A DNA stretch of 64,000 bases from JAPOXR01 sp964291445 (GTDB lineage: Bacteria; Pseudomonadota; Alphaproteobacteria; Rhodobacterales; Rhodobacteraceae), in NCBI GenBank assembly GCA_964291445.2, contig OZ219864.1, forward strand, positions 1,178,001-1,242,000, given 5' to 3'. The notes beneath the pieces were generated by a model. The model was not told the DNA's origin, made no database searches, and saw only the letters and a program-made list of their open reading frames with translations. The position numbers and the translations under genes are program-made. This document shows, one piece after another, positions 41,378 through 50,137 of the stretch (positions are counted from its first letter, which is position 1; every line of letters starts with the position of its first letter).

Positions 41378-42706
41378 ATGGCGAAGACGAACGGCAATTC
41401 CGGCAAAACTGCCACGGGCGGTCCCCGGCCGGCCACGCCGCTTGCCGACCGGATGCGGCCGCGGGTGTTGGACGAGGTGGTCGGACAGCAGCACCTGCTT
41501 GGCGACGATGGCCCGCTCGGCTGGCTGGGCAAGGGCGGCAAGCCGGCCTCGACCATCTTCTGGGGGCCTCCGGGATCCGGGAAGACGACGATTGCCCGCA
41601 TCACCGCCAGCGAGACCGGCCAGAATTTTGTCCAGGTCAGCGCCGTCTACTCGAACACCGCCGAGATCAGGAAGATCATCGCCGAGGCCGGGAAACAGCG
41701 GGAAGACGGTGTCGGAACGGTGTTGTTCGTGGACGAGATTCACCGGTTCAACAAGGCGCAACAGGACGGGTTTCTTCCCTATATCGAGGACGGGACGGTC
41801 ACGCTGATTGGCGCCACTACCGAGAACCCGTCATTTGCCCTGAATGCGGCGCTGATGTCCCGGACCCGGGTCCTGGTGCTCAAGCCCCTCGACCGGCCGA
41901 GCCTGGAGACCCTGCTGGAGCGGGCCGAGGCCATGACCGGCGCGCTGCCATTGACGGATGAGGCGCGGGAATTGCTTGTCGATTTGGCCCATGGCGACGC
42001 CCGGTCACTGCTCAACAACGTGGAGCAGCTTGCATCGGCAGGGGGCGGCGAGGTGCTCGACCGCGAGCAGTTGGAGAGGCGGCTGTCGCGGCGGGCGGCC
42101 CTCTATGACAGGTCGGGCGACTGGCACTACAATCTGATATCGGCATTGCACAAATCCGTCCGGGGCTCCGATCCGGACGCGGCGCTCTACTGGCTCGCCC
42201 GCATGCTGGAGGCCGGCGAGGATCCGCAATACCTGGCCCGGAGACTGACCCGGATGGCGATCGAGGATATCGGACTGGCCGACCCTGATGCCGTCCGGCT
42301 GTGCCTTGCGGCCTGGCAGGGCCATGAGCGGCTGGGCAGTCCGGAAGGCGATCTTGCCCTGGCGGAAGCGGCGCTCTACCTGGCGCTGGCGCCCAAGTCG
42401 AATGCCGCATACGCTGCCTACAAGGAAGCATCGGCGGCGGCCAGTCGCTCGGGCGCCGAGCCGCCACCGAAGCACATATTGAACGCGCCGACCGGCATGA
42501 TGAAGGAAATGGGATACGGATCGGGATATCGTTATGATCACGACGAACCGCTCGCCTTTTCCGGCCAGGACTACTTCCCCGAGGGATTTGGCCGGCGGAT
42601 CTTCTACCGTCCGGTCGAGCGCGGGTTCGAACGGGAAATGAAGAAACGGGGCGAATATTTTGCCAGGCTGCGCAAGAAACTCCAGCAGGAACCGGGTCGC
42701 GGCTGA
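41378..42706 (+). CDS. rarA: Replication-associated recombination protein A (RarA/MgsA)
   Basis: 442-residue AAA+ ATPase of the clamp-loader clade, acting at stalled replication forks. Walker A GPPGSGKT is at residues 63-70, Walker B VLFVDEIHRF at 115-124, and the sensor segment GATTENPSF follows. The C-terminal half has the MgsA tetramerisation features (DWHYNLISALHKSVRGSDPD, then YAAYKEA and PKHILNAPT). Length is normal for the family. ATG at 41378 gives the usual short disordered leader before PLADRMRP. It is followed 42 bases later by crcB, in an order (rarA-crcB-rluC-atp12) I know from other alphaproteobacteria. Confidence 0.95.
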   Translation: MAKTNGNSGKTATGGPRPATPLADRMRPRVLDEVVGQQHLLGDDGPLGWLGKGGKPASTIFWGPPGSGKTTIARITASETGQNFVQVSAVYSNTAEIRKIIAEAGKQREDGVGTVLFVDEIHRFNKAQQDGFLPYIEDGTVTLIGATTENPSFALNAALMSRTRVLVLKPLDRPSLETLLERAEAMTGALPLTDEARELLVDLAHGDARSLLNNVEQLASAGGGEVLDREQLERRLSRRAALYDRSGDWHYNLISALHKSVRGSDPDAALYWLARMLEAGEDPQYLARRLTRMAIEDIGLADPDAVRLCLAAWQGHERLGSPEGDLALAEAALYLALAPKSNAAYAAYKEASAAASRSGAEPPPKHILNAPTGMMKEMGYGSGYRYDHDEPLAFSGQDYFPEGFGRRIFYRPVERGFEREMKKRGEYFARLRKKLQQEPGRG

Positions 42707-42748
42707 TCGCATGGCCGGGCGGTTGCGGTCAGCCTGCTGCGGAGGCGG

Positions 42749-43135
42749 ATGATGGGGCTGACCCTGTTGCTGATCGCCATCGGCGGCGGTGCAGGCGCGG
42801 TCTGCCGGTACCTCAGCGGGATGGCTGCCGGCAGCATCCTGGGCGAGGGGTTTCCCTATGGAACCCTGATCGTCAATGCGGTCGGGTGCCTGGCTGCCGG
42901 CATTGTCTGGTCGACCCTCGTGCAGTCCGGCGCCAGCCAGCCGAAGGCGGTGTCGCTGGTCATGACCGGGTTTCTTGGCGGATACACCACCTTTTCGGCG
43001 TTTTCCGTTGACGCCTGGCAACTCTTCAACTCCGGGCGGGTCATGGCGTCGCTGTTCTACGCCGCCGGTTCGGTTGCCATATCCATGGCGGCCCTGCTGG
43101 TGGGAATCATCATTGCACGGGAGCTGTCCGGTTGA
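42749..43135 (+). CDS. crcB: Fluoride channel CrcB/Fluc
   Basis: 128 residues, four hydrophobic helices (about 4-24, 38-60, 67-90, 98-124), the size of a single Fluc subunit that dimerises in the inner membrane to let fluoride out. Family landmarks are GAVCRYLSG near the start, TLIVNAVGC in helix 2, and GGYTTFSAFS in helix 3 with the phenylalanine box. The start could be either ATG of the pair at 42749/42752. Its stop TGA overlaps the TTG start of the next gene. No fluoride riboswitch was evident in the 42-base gap before it. Confidence 0.93.
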   Translation: MMGLTLLLIAIGGGAGAVCRYLSGMAAGSILGEGFPYGTLIVNAVGCLAAGIVWSTLVQSGASQPKAVSLVMTGFLGGYTTFSAFSVDAWQLFNSGRVMASLFYAAGSVAISMAALLVGIIIARELSG

Positions 43136-44082
43136 CCGGACCAACCATTGCCAGGGTCGGGTGGGACGAGGCGGACCAGCGCCTGGATCGCTGGTTGCGG
43201 CGCCGCTACGGCCAGTTGGCGCAATCGCATATCGAGCGCCTGTGTCGCAAGGGCCAGATCAGGATCGACGGCAAGCGGGCCAGACCGTCGACCAGGCTGG
43301 TGGAGGGCCAGTCATTGCGTCTTCCGCCGATGGAAGATGCGCCCGGGAGGTGCATGACCGGGCACGGGTCGGCGCCGGGATCCGGCGATGGCGGGCTGAT
43401 TGCCGGGCGGGTCCTGTTCCAGGACGAGTACATGGTGGTCATCGACAAGCCATCCGGGCTTGCCGTCCAGGGCGGAACCGGCCAGCGTCGCCATGTCGAC
43501 CGCATGGTTGACGATCTCGGCCTGTCCGATGGCGAGCGACCGCGGCTTGTTCACCGCCTTGACAAGGACACCTCCGGTGTCCTGGTGCTGGCCAGGGGTC
43601 GGCGAGCCTCCAGCGCCCTGGCCCGGTTGTTTGCCACCGGAAGCCTGCACAAAATCTACTGGGCCGTCGTCACCGGCTGCCCGGCCGAGCATGGCGGGAC
43701 CATCAGCGGCACGGCCGGACCATCCGGGAAGCCGGCAAGGACCGGTTACATGGTCCTGGATTTGGTGGCTGACCGGTTTGCGCTGGTTGCCCTGAACCCG
43801 CGGACCGGGCGCACGCACCAGCTGCGCGTTCACATGGCACAGCTGGGAACACCAATCCTCGGTGATCGAAAATACGGGCTAGGTAGCAGGTCCCGGCCCC
43901 CGGCGGGCGGTGTCGGCAACCGGCTTCACCTGCATGCGCGCGAGCTTTCCTTCAGCCACCCCTTCACCGGGTTTGACATGCGGTTTCGTGCTCCCCTGCC
44001 TGCGCATATGGATCGCACGCTTGCCCTGCTGGGGTGGCAGGAGGATCGCTACCCGGCAGATCCGTTTGCGGGCAGGTCATGA
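43132..44082 (+). CDS. rluC: RluA-family 23S rRNA pseudouridine synthase (RluC-like)
   Basis: 316 residues. An N-terminal S4 RNA-binding domain (about residues 15-65, RRYGQLAQSHIERLCRKGQIRI) is followed by the catalytic domain with the RluA-family motif HRLDKDTSG, catalytic Asp at about residue 144, and the closing NPRTGRTHQLRVHM and PILGDRKYG motifs. It isomerises specific uridines, in RluC those of 23S rRNA; the exact target cannot be fixed from sequence, so RluC is chosen by S4 domain and neighbourhood. The start is TTG at 43132, overlapping the crcB stop; its own stop overlaps the next start as ATGA, indicating translational coupling. Confidence 0.88.
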   Translation: MTGPTIARVGWDEADQRLDRWLRRRYGQLAQSHIERLCRKGQIRIDGKRARPSTRLVEGQSLRLPPMEDAPGRCMTGHGSAPGSGDGGLIAGRVLFQDEYMVVIDKPSGLAVQGGTGQRRHVDRMVDDLGLSDGERPRLVHRLDKDTSGVLVLARGRRASSALARLFATGSLHKIYWAVVTGCPAEHGGTISGTAGPSGKPARTGYMVLDLVADRFALVALNPRTGRTHQLRVHMAQLGTPILGDRKYGLGSRSRPPAGGVGNRLHLHARELSFSHPFTGFDMRFRAPLPAHMDRTLALLGWQEDRYPADPFAGRS

Positions 44083-44801
44083 GCGAGTGGCAGCCAAGAC
44101 GAAGCTGGACCGGCGTGCAGGTGGTCGAGGACGCTGCCGGATACCGGATCAATCTCGACGGCCGGCCGGCCAGGACGCCCGGGGGGCGGGATTTGCTGTT
44201 GCCGACACGCAGGCTCGCCGATGAGGTTCGGGACGAGTGGGATGCGCAGCAGGGCAAGTGCCGGCCGGAGACCATGCCGTTCACGCGCCTGGCGAATGTG
44301 GCGAATGACCGGCTCGGCAAGGCGCACCGCGATGTTGTCGCCGCCGTGTCGGCATATGCCGAGAGCGACCTGGTATGCCACCGGGCCAGCGGGCCGGACG
44401 AGCTGGTCGCCCGTCAGAGCCGGTCCTGGAGCCCGATACTGGAATGGCTGGATGCCGAATTCGGTGCGCCGCTGGCGGCCTGCCGCGGGGTCATGCCGGT
44501 CCGTCAAAGCACCCGCAGTGTTCGGGCGCTGGCCGACGAGGTGGGGAGGCTGGATGCGCATGTGTTGTGCGGATTTTCGGAAATGGTGGCCCTGACCGGA
44601 TCGCTGGCGATCGGCCTGGCGGTCCTGCATGGCCGGCTTGACCCGCATGTCGGCTGGAACACGGCGATGATCGACGAGCATTTCCAGGCGGAGCGCTGGG
44701 GGGTCGATTCCGGGGCCGCTTCCCTGGAGGAATATCGCCGCCAAGGATACCTGGTTGCCTGTGTCTATGCCATGTCGGCCAGCGACTCTGGCCGGGCCTG
44801 A
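44079..44801 (+). CDS. ATP12 family F1-ATPase assembly chaperone
   Basis: 240 residues from ATG 44079, chosen because it overlaps the preceding stop (ATGA); a longer frame from 44034 is less likely. ATP12 proteins bind the alpha subunit of F1 before assembly of ATP synthase, in mitochondria and alphaproteobacteria. Recognisable segments are VQVVEDAAGYRINLDGRPAR at the N-terminus, DEWDAQ and PETMPFTRLANVA in the middle, then YAESDLVCHRA and GSLAIGLAVLHGRL. Last gene of the coupled run rarA-crcB-rluC-atp12. The presence of this gene is itself an alphaproteobacterial marker. Confidence 0.93.
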   Translation: MSEWQPRRSWTGVQVVEDAAGYRINLDGRPARTPGGRDLLLPTRRLADEVRDEWDAQQGKCRPETMPFTRLANVANDRLGKAHRDVVAAVSAYAESDLVCHRASGPDELVARQSRSWSPILEWLDAEFGAPLAACRGVMPVRQSTRSVRALADEVGRLDAHVLCGFSEMVALTGSLAIGLAVLHGRLDPHVGWNTAMIDEHFQAERWGVDSGAASLEEYRRQGYLVACVYAMSASDSGRA

Positions 44802-44920
44802 GCGCGGCCGCAACCGGGACCCATGTCGCCCGGGCTCCGGAAATCGGCTCTGGCAACCGGCAAGAAACCATCATGTGGCTTGCGTTTCAGCAGGGACCAG
44901 TCCAAGTTGGACATATCTTC

Positions 44921-44948
44921 TTGACCTGCATGATATTGCACGAATAAG
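44921..44948 (+). promoter_or_regulatory. Candidate promoter of aapJ
   Basis: TTGACC at 44921-44926 and AATAAG at 44943-44948 with a 16-base spacer, 95 bases before the aapJ start. The -10 box matches sigma-70 consensus in four of six positions only. Confidence 0.35.
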
Positions 44949-45043
44949 AGGAGTAGCGGGCCTGATCTGGTTTCGGGATTGTTCTGTCGATCCCGGACGA
45001 ATTAGGAAAAAATTCTCAACAACAATCATATGGAGAGAAACTG

Positions 45044-46057
45044 ATGAAGAAACTGCTTCTCGTATCTGCGGTTGCCTTCGCCGGCATGACCGGCGCGGCG
45101 GTTGCGGCAACTCTTGACGATGTTCGGGCAAAGGGATTTGTCCAGTGTGGTGTGTCCACCGGGCTGGTCGGATTTGCCGCGCCGGATGCCGATGGCAACT
45201 GGTCGGGTTTCGATGTCGACTACTGCCGTGCGCTGGCCGCTGCCGTATTTGGTGACGGGCAAGCCGTGAAATTCACCCCGACCACGGGCAAGACCAGGTT
45301 TACTGCCCTGGCTTCAGGCGAAGTCGACGTGTTGGCCAGGAACACCACCTGGACATTCTCGCGCGATGTCGACCTGAAGCTGACCTTTGTCGGCATCAAC
45401 TACTATGACGGACAGGGCTTCATGACCCATGCGTCAAACGGAGTTTCGTCTGCCCATGAACTCGGCGGCGCCACCGTCTGCATCCAGACTGGCACCACCA
45501 CCGAGTTGAACCTGGCCGATTTCTTCCGTGCCAACGACATGTCCTACGAGCCGGTTCCGATTGAAACCAATGCCGAAGCGCGTGAACAGTTCTTCGCCCA
45601 AGCCTGCGATGTCTACACCACGGACCGCTCCGGCCTGGCGGCGACTCGTGCCACGGCCGAGGATCCGAGCAGCTTGGTTGTTCTGCCCGAGATCATTTCC
45701 AAGGAGCCATTGGGGCCGCTGGTACGCCATGGCGACGACCAGTGGGCTGACATCGCCCGCTGGGTGCTGAATGCACTGATCACTGCCGAGGAAAAGGGCG
45801 TCACCAGTGGCAACGTCCAGGAAATGGCTGCCGGCAGCAACGACCCGGAAGTCAATCGCCTTCTCGGTTCGGAAGGTGATCTGGGTGCCATGATCGGACT
45901 CGACGCAGACTGGGCCGTCAATGCCCTGGCTGCAGTCGGCAACTATGGCGAGATCTTCGAAAGGAATATCGGCGCCGAGACGCCGATCGGCCTGGAGCGT
46001 GGCGTCAACGCGCTCTGGACTGATGGCGGGCTGGTATACTCACCGCCGTTCCGTTGA
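45044..46057 (+). CDS. aapJ: General L-amino-acid ABC transporter, substrate-binding protein AapJ
   Basis: 337 residues with a clear signal peptide (basic MKK, hydrophobic core, cleavage after residue 21 in AVA-ATL), so periplasmic. The mature part follows the AapJ/BztA pattern: TLDDVRAKGFVQCGVSTGLVGFAAPD, WSGFDVDYCRALAAAVFGD, and C-terminal NYGEIFERNIG then LERGVNALW. It delivers amino acids to the AapQ-AapM permease pair. The ATG at 45044 is preceded by GGAGAGAAA as ribosome-binding site. First gene of an aapJQMP operon; a strong hairpin follows it before aapQ. Confidence 0.95.
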   Translation: MKKLLLVSAVAFAGMTGAAVAATLDDVRAKGFVQCGVSTGLVGFAAPDADGNWSGFDVDYCRALAAAVFGDGQAVKFTPTTGKTRFTALASGEVDVLARNTTWTFSRDVDLKLTFVGINYYDGQGFMTHASNGVSSAHELGGATVCIQTGTTTELNLADFFRANDMSYEPVPIETNAEAREQFFAQACDVYTTDRSGLAATRATAEDPSSLVVLPEIISKEPLGPLVRHGDDQWADIARWVLNALITAEEKGVTSGNVQEMAAGSNDPEVNRLLGSEGDLGAMIGLDADWAVNALAAVGNYGEIFERNIGAETPIGLERGVNALWTDGGLVYSPPFR

Positions 46058-46125
46058 TCTGAACGGGCGACCGCACGATCACTGATACTGATCGTCGAGT
46101 GTTGTTCGATTTGAGAAAAAACTCT

Positions 46126-46156
46126 GAGCCGCCGGTCAGCATTGACTGGCGGCTTC
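46126..46156 (+). promoter_or_regulatory. Hairpin between aapJ and aapQ
   Basis: GAGCCGCCGGTCA (46126-46138) pairs with TGACTGGCGGCTTC (46143-46156) around a GCAT loop, about 13 pairs with two wobbles. There is no T-run, so it is more likely an mRNA-stabilising or partial-termination structure that keeps binding-protein mRNA in excess over permease mRNA. Confidence 0.7.
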
Positions 46157-46192
46157 AGTTCGCCCGGGATTCACAGGACGGATTTGCGTAAC

Positions 46193-47446
46193 ATGGCACA
46201 ACAGGCCCAACCGCAGCGTACCTTCACCCTGGGCATGCTCATCTACGATACCCGGTATCGTTCCATGACCATCCAGGTCGTCGCCCTGATGAGCTTCATG
46301 CTGGTCGTGGCCTGGCTTATCAGCAATACCGTCCAGAACCTGAATGCTCTCGGCAAGGGGGTCAGTTTCGGGTTCCTGAACCAGCCGGCAAGCTACGACA
46401 TCAACCAGCGGCTTGTCGAATACACCTCGCGATCGACCCATTTGCGCGCCTCCGTCGTTGGCCTGCTCAACACCTTGCTGGTTGCGGTCATGGGGTGCGC
46501 GCTTGCGACCGTGCTTGGTGTCATCATCGGCATACTGAGATTGTCGCATAACTGGATCATCGCCAGGTTGATGACCATCTACATCGAAGGATTCCGCAAC
46601 GTTCCTGTGCTGCTGTGGATCGTGTTTTTCATGGCGGTCCTGATCGATACGCTGCCAAAGCCAGCCGATTTTCGCGGCGAGGACGCGACGGCATCGATGT
46701 TGCTTGGCGACAGCGTGGCATTCACCAACCGCGGCGTCTACGTGCCGGAACCGCTCTTTGCCAATGGCCTTGGCGATCTGTCGATATTCGGCCTGTTTGA
46801 AATCAGCATTGACCTTGTTGCGATCCTGATTGTCCTGACGGGAGGGATACTTGCCGCCCGATGGATCAGGCGCCGAGCCGACCGGATCCAGGAGCAGACC
46901 GGGGTGCGGCCGGCAACCTGGTACTGGCGGTTGCTGGTGATGGTCGGCCCGATCGCGGCGCTGCTGTTCGCACTGGGCTTCCACCTGGGTTTCCCGGAGT
47001 TGAAGGGATTCAACTTCAAGGGCGGAATCTACATGCGCAATTCGCTCATTGCGCTGTGGCTGGCCCTGTCCTTCTATACCGCCGCATTTATTGCCGAGAA
47101 CGTCAGGGCCGGCATAATGGCCATTTCGAAAGGCCAGACCGAGGCCGCCTATTCGCTCGGCCTGCGTCCTTCCAGCACCATGAGCCTGGTGATACTTCCC
47201 CAGGCATTGCGGGTGATCATCCCGCCGCTGATTTCGCAATACCTGAACCTGACCAAGAACTCGTCGCTGGCAATCGCCGTCGGCTACATGGATGTCACCG
47301 GCACGCTTGGCGGCATCACGTTGAACCAGACCGGCCGGGAACTGGAGACAATTCTCCTGTTGATGATCTGTTACCTGGTAATCTCGTTGGGAGTTTCTGC
47401 AACGCTCAACTGGTACAACAGCAAGGTCAAGTTGAGAGAGCGCTGA
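46193..47446 (+). CDS. aapQ: General L-amino-acid ABC transporter, permease AapQ
   Basis: 417 residues from ATG 46193; a longer frame from 46142 would start inside the hairpin and is rejected. Inner-membrane permease of the HisMQ type, with several membrane helices and a long periplasmic insertion (about residues 145-200, including ADFRGEDATASMLLGD) typical of AapQ/BztB. The cytoplasmic ATPase-contact loop is EAAYSLGLRPSSTMSL, followed by VILPQALRVIIPPL. It pairs with AapM, whose start is only 3 bases after this stop. Confidence 0.94.
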   Translation: MAQQAQPQRTFTLGMLIYDTRYRSMTIQVVALMSFMLVVAWLISNTVQNLNALGKGVSFGFLNQPASYDINQRLVEYTSRSTHLRASVVGLLNTLLVAVMGCALATVLGVIIGILRLSHNWIIARLMTIYIEGFRNVPVLLWIVFFMAVLIDTLPKPADFRGEDATASMLLGDSVAFTNRGVYVPEPLFANGLGDLSIFGLFEISIDLVAILIVLTGGILAARWIRRRADRIQEQTGVRPATWYWRLLVMVGPIAALLFALGFHLGFPELKGFNFKGGIYMRNSLIALWLALSFYTAAFIAENVRAGIMAISKGQTEAAYSLGLRPSSTMSLVILPQALRVIIPPLISQYLNLTKNSSLAIAVGYMDVTGTLGGITLNQTGRELETILLLMICYLVISLGVSATLNWYNSKVKLRER

Positions 47447-47449
47447 GAC

Positions 47450-48751
47450 ATGTCGGAAACTGCATATGTGCGCACGAGCATGCTCGGGTCCCAGCCACCG
47501 CCAAAATCGGAGGCCGGTGCGCTTGGGTGGATTCGGGCCAACCTCTTTGATGGCTGGCTGAACTCGGTCCTGACAATTCTGTCGCTGCTGGCAATCTTCT
47601 TCGTGCTGTACGGGTGGTTGCCCTGGATCATCCAGTCTTCCTGGACCGCGAATTCGCTGAATGAATGCCGGGCCTCGATCATCGAGCGCTATGGCGAGGG
47701 CGCCCATGGCGCCTGTTGGGCCGTCATCAGGGAACGCTATCTGCAGCTTCTGTACGGGTTCTACCCGTCCGAATCCTATTTCCGGCCAAACCTGACCTTC
47801 ATTCTCATGCTGGTGGCAATCTCGCCGGTGCTGTTTCCGGTGCTTCCGCGCAAGATGCTCTGGTTTTCGGGCGTCTATCCATTTCTCGGCTACTGGCTGC
47901 TGTGGGGCGGAACCATCTGGTTCCCGGTCTCGATGGTGCTGGGTTTCGTCGTCGGCTACCTGCTGATCGTGGTGATTTCGAGGGCGGCCGGGGCGCTCGC
48001 CGGTGTAATCGGCGGTGCGCTGGGAGCGGTGCTGTACTGGTTGTTCCTGGCCGGCAGCTTTGCCAATTTGGCGCATGCGGTGGTGCCGATCGGAATTGCC
48101 GAAGTTGAAAGCGCCAGGTTTGGCGGCTTCATGCTATCGATGACGATCGGGGTTACCGGCATTGCCTGTTCACTGCCAATCGGCATCCTGCTGGCACTCG
48201 GCCGCAAATCCGACCTGCTGATCGTGCGGTCGATCTGCGTGGGCTTCATCGAGTTCATCCGGGGCGTGCCGCTGATCACCTTGCTGTTTGTCGCATCGAC
48301 CCTGCTCAACATCTTCCTGCCCCCCGGAACCAATTTTGATCTCATCCTCAGGGTGGTGATCATGGTCACGCTGTTCTCCTCCGCCTATATCGCCGAGGTG
48401 GTTCGCGGCGGGTTGGCCGCCCTGCCGACGGGTCAATACGAGGCGGCTGATGCGTTGGGCCTCGATTACTGGAAGTCGATGCGGCTGATCGTGCTGCCGC
48501 AGGCGCTGAAAATCTCCATACCCGGAATCGTGTCCACCTTCATCGGCCTGTTCAAGGACACCACCCTGGTGTCGATCATCGGCCTGCTTGATCCGATCGG
48601 CCTGACCAACGCCATCCGGGCCGACGCCGCATGGAATGGAGTCGTGTGGGAACTGTACTTGTTCGTGGCAGCGTTGTTCTTTGTATTCTGTTTCTCGATG
48701 TCCAGGTATTCAATGTATCTGGAGCGCAAGCTGCAGACGGATCACAAGTGA
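47450..48751 (+). CDS. aapM: General L-amino-acid ABC transporter, permease AapM
   Basis: 433 residues, the second permease of the heterodimer. An extended N-terminal half has several hydrophobic helices (residues about 37-62, 110-190), and the conserved core begins near GGFMLSMTIGVTGIAC. The EAA loop reads YEAADALGLDYWKSM, then RLIVLPQALKISIPG. GTNFDLILRVVIMVTLF and ERKLQTD at the C-terminus fit AapM/BztC. The stop TGA (48749-48751) touches the AGGAGG ribosome-binding site of aapP. Confidence 0.94.
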   Translation: MSETAYVRTSMLGSQPPPKSEAGALGWIRANLFDGWLNSVLTILSLLAIFFVLYGWLPWIIQSSWTANSLNECRASIIERYGEGAHGACWAVIRERYLQLLYGFYPSESYFRPNLTFILMLVAISPVLFPVLPRKMLWFSGVYPFLGYWLLWGGTIWFPVSMVLGFVVGYLLIVVISRAAGALAGVIGGALGAVLYWLFLAGSFANLAHAVVPIGIAEVESARFGGFMLSMTIGVTGIACSLPIGILLALGRKSDLLIVRSICVGFIEFIRGVPLITLLFVASTLLNIFLPPGTNFDLILRVVIMVTLFSSAYIAEVVRGGLAALPTGQYEAADALGLDYWKSMRLIVLPQALKISIPGIVSTFIGLFKDTTLVSIIGLLDPIGLTNAIRADAAWNGVVWELYLFVAALFFVFCFSMSRYSMYLERKLQTDHK

Positions 48752-48762
48752 GGAGGGCTGAG

Positions 48763-49530
48763 ATGCCGGAAGCGCAGACGGAGAATTCGCCAACCGGAAT
48801 GGCTGTTGAAATCACCGGAATGAACAAGTGGTACGGCGCATTTCACGTTCTGAGGGATATCAATCTCTCGGTGCAGGAGGGTGAGCGCATCGTGATTTGC
48901 GGGCCGTCGGGATCGGGCAAATCGACCCTGATCCGCTGCATCAACCGGCTGGAGGAGCACCAGGAGGGGACGATAATCGTCGAGGGCACCGAGTTGTCTT
49001 CGGATCTCAAGAATATCGACCGGATCCGGTCGGATGTGGGAATGTGCTTTCAGCACTTCAACCTGTTTCCCCATCTTACCATTCTCGAGAACTGCACGCT
49101 GGCGCCGATCTGGGTGCGCAAGGTGCCGCGGATGGAAGCCGAAGAGACGGCGATGTATTTTCTCGAAAAGGTCAAGATTCCAGAGCAGGCCGCCAAGTAT
49201 CCCGGTCAGCTGTCCGGTGGCCAGCAGCAACGGGTGGCCATTGCCCGGTCACTGTGCATGAGGCCGCGCATCATGCTGTTCGACGAGCCGACCTCGGCGC
49301 TCGATCCGGAGATGATCAAGGAAGTTCTCGACACCATGATCGAGCTTGCCGGCGACGGAATGACCATGCTGTGCGTGACCCACGAGATGGGATTTGCCCG
49401 CCAGGTGGCCAACCGGGTGATCTTCATGGACGAAGGTCAGATCGTGGAAGAGAACGTGCCGACCGAATTCTTCGACAATCCGCAGAATGACCGCACCAAG
49501 CTGTTCCTGAGCCAGATTCTCGGCCACTGA
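48763..49530 (+). CDS. aapP: General L-amino-acid ABC transporter, ATP-binding protein AapP
   Basis: 255 residues from ATG 48763, selected because AGGAGG sits at 48751-48756; a longer frame from 48631 would lie inside aapM. Walker A GPSGSGKST, Q-loop FQHFNLFPH, signature LSGGQQQR, Walker B IMLFDEPTSALD and the H-loop VTHEM are all present, as in polar-amino-acid uptake ATPases (GlnQ/HisP group). It works as a dimer under the AapQ-AapM pair. Last gene of the operon; a GC-rich hairpin follows. Confidence 0.95.
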   Translation: MPEAQTENSPTGMAVEITGMNKWYGAFHVLRDINLSVQEGERIVICGPSGSGKSTLIRCINRLEEHQEGTIIVEGTELSSDLKNIDRIRSDVGMCFQHFNLFPHLTILENCTLAPIWVRKVPRMEAEETAMYFLEKVKIPEQAAKYPGQLSGGQQQRVAIARSLCMRPRIMLFDEPTSALDPEMIKEVLDTMIELAGDGMTMLCVTHEMGFARQVANRVIFMDEGQIVEENVPTEFFDNPQNDRTKLFLSQILGH

Positions 49531-49566
49531 CCAGGGCCGGACGGCCCTTCCGGACATCACGAATTG

Positions 49567-49596
49567 CGCCGCGCCCGGAGCCGCCGGGGCGCGGCG
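49567..49596. terminator. Hairpin between convergent aapP and sixA
   Basis: CGCCGCGCCC (49567-49576) pairs perfectly with GGGCGCGGCG (49587-49596) around a 10-base loop, in the 82-base gap between two genes that end towards each other. It could stop transcription from both sides. There is no U-run, so strength is uncertain. Confidence 0.5.
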
Positions 49597-49612
49597 GTGT
49601 GAATTCGGGATT

Positions 49613-50131
49613 TCAGCCTGACGGGTCGGGCCGTTGGTCAAGATCGCGCGGCACGGTGAAGTCGACGAGGGTTGCGGTGCCGGGCACGAGGCTGGCGAGA
49701 TCGAGATTGTCGATATCGCAGACAAGCGTCGCCGCCGTGGGGTAGCGGCCGAATTCCGGATGGTTGCACTGGTTGCCGCACAGGAAACGGGCAAGATCGC
49801 CAAATCCCGGATTGTGTCCGACAATCATCACCGGGGACAATTCGGCGGCGGCAGCGATCCTGGCGATTCCGACCGGATGAGCATGGTAGAGCCGGTCTCG
49901 ATACTGCACCGCCTCCGGTTCCGGCAGGTGCCCGGCAATTCCCAGCCAGGTCTCGCGGGCCCGCCTTGCCGTTGAACAGATGACCTGCTGTGGCAGGAAT
50001 TGCCGTGATGCCAACCAGTTGCCGATCAGCCCCGTCGAGCGTTGCCCTCTCGGGGCCAGTGGCCGGTCATGGTCATCGAGATTCGGCTGGTTCCAGCTCG
50101 ATTTGGCGTGTCGGACGATGATAAGTCGCAT
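49613..50131 (-). CDS. sixA: SixA-like histidine phosphatase
   Basis: 172 residues of the histidine phosphatase (phosphoglycerate-mutase-like) fold. The N-terminal motif is MRLIIVRHAKSSW, with the predicted phosphorylated His at position 8, followed by the conserved RPLAPRGQR, the segment STARRARET, and the second catalytic His in VGHNPGF. In E. coli SixA removes phosphate from His-containing phosphotransfer proteins; the target here is unknown. It lies 6 bases after the Fe-S gene in the same direction, probably co-transcribed. Confidence 0.88.
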   Translation of the reverse strand: MRLIIVRHAKSSWNQPNLDDHDRPLAPRGQRSTGLIGNWLASRQFLPQQVICSTARRARETWLGIAGHLPEPEAVQYRDRLYHAHPVGIARIAAAAELSPVMIVGHNPGFGDLARFLCGNQCNHPEFGRYPTAATLVCDIDNLDLASLVPGTATLVDFTVPRDLDQRPDPSG

Positions 50132-50137
50132 GGCGGC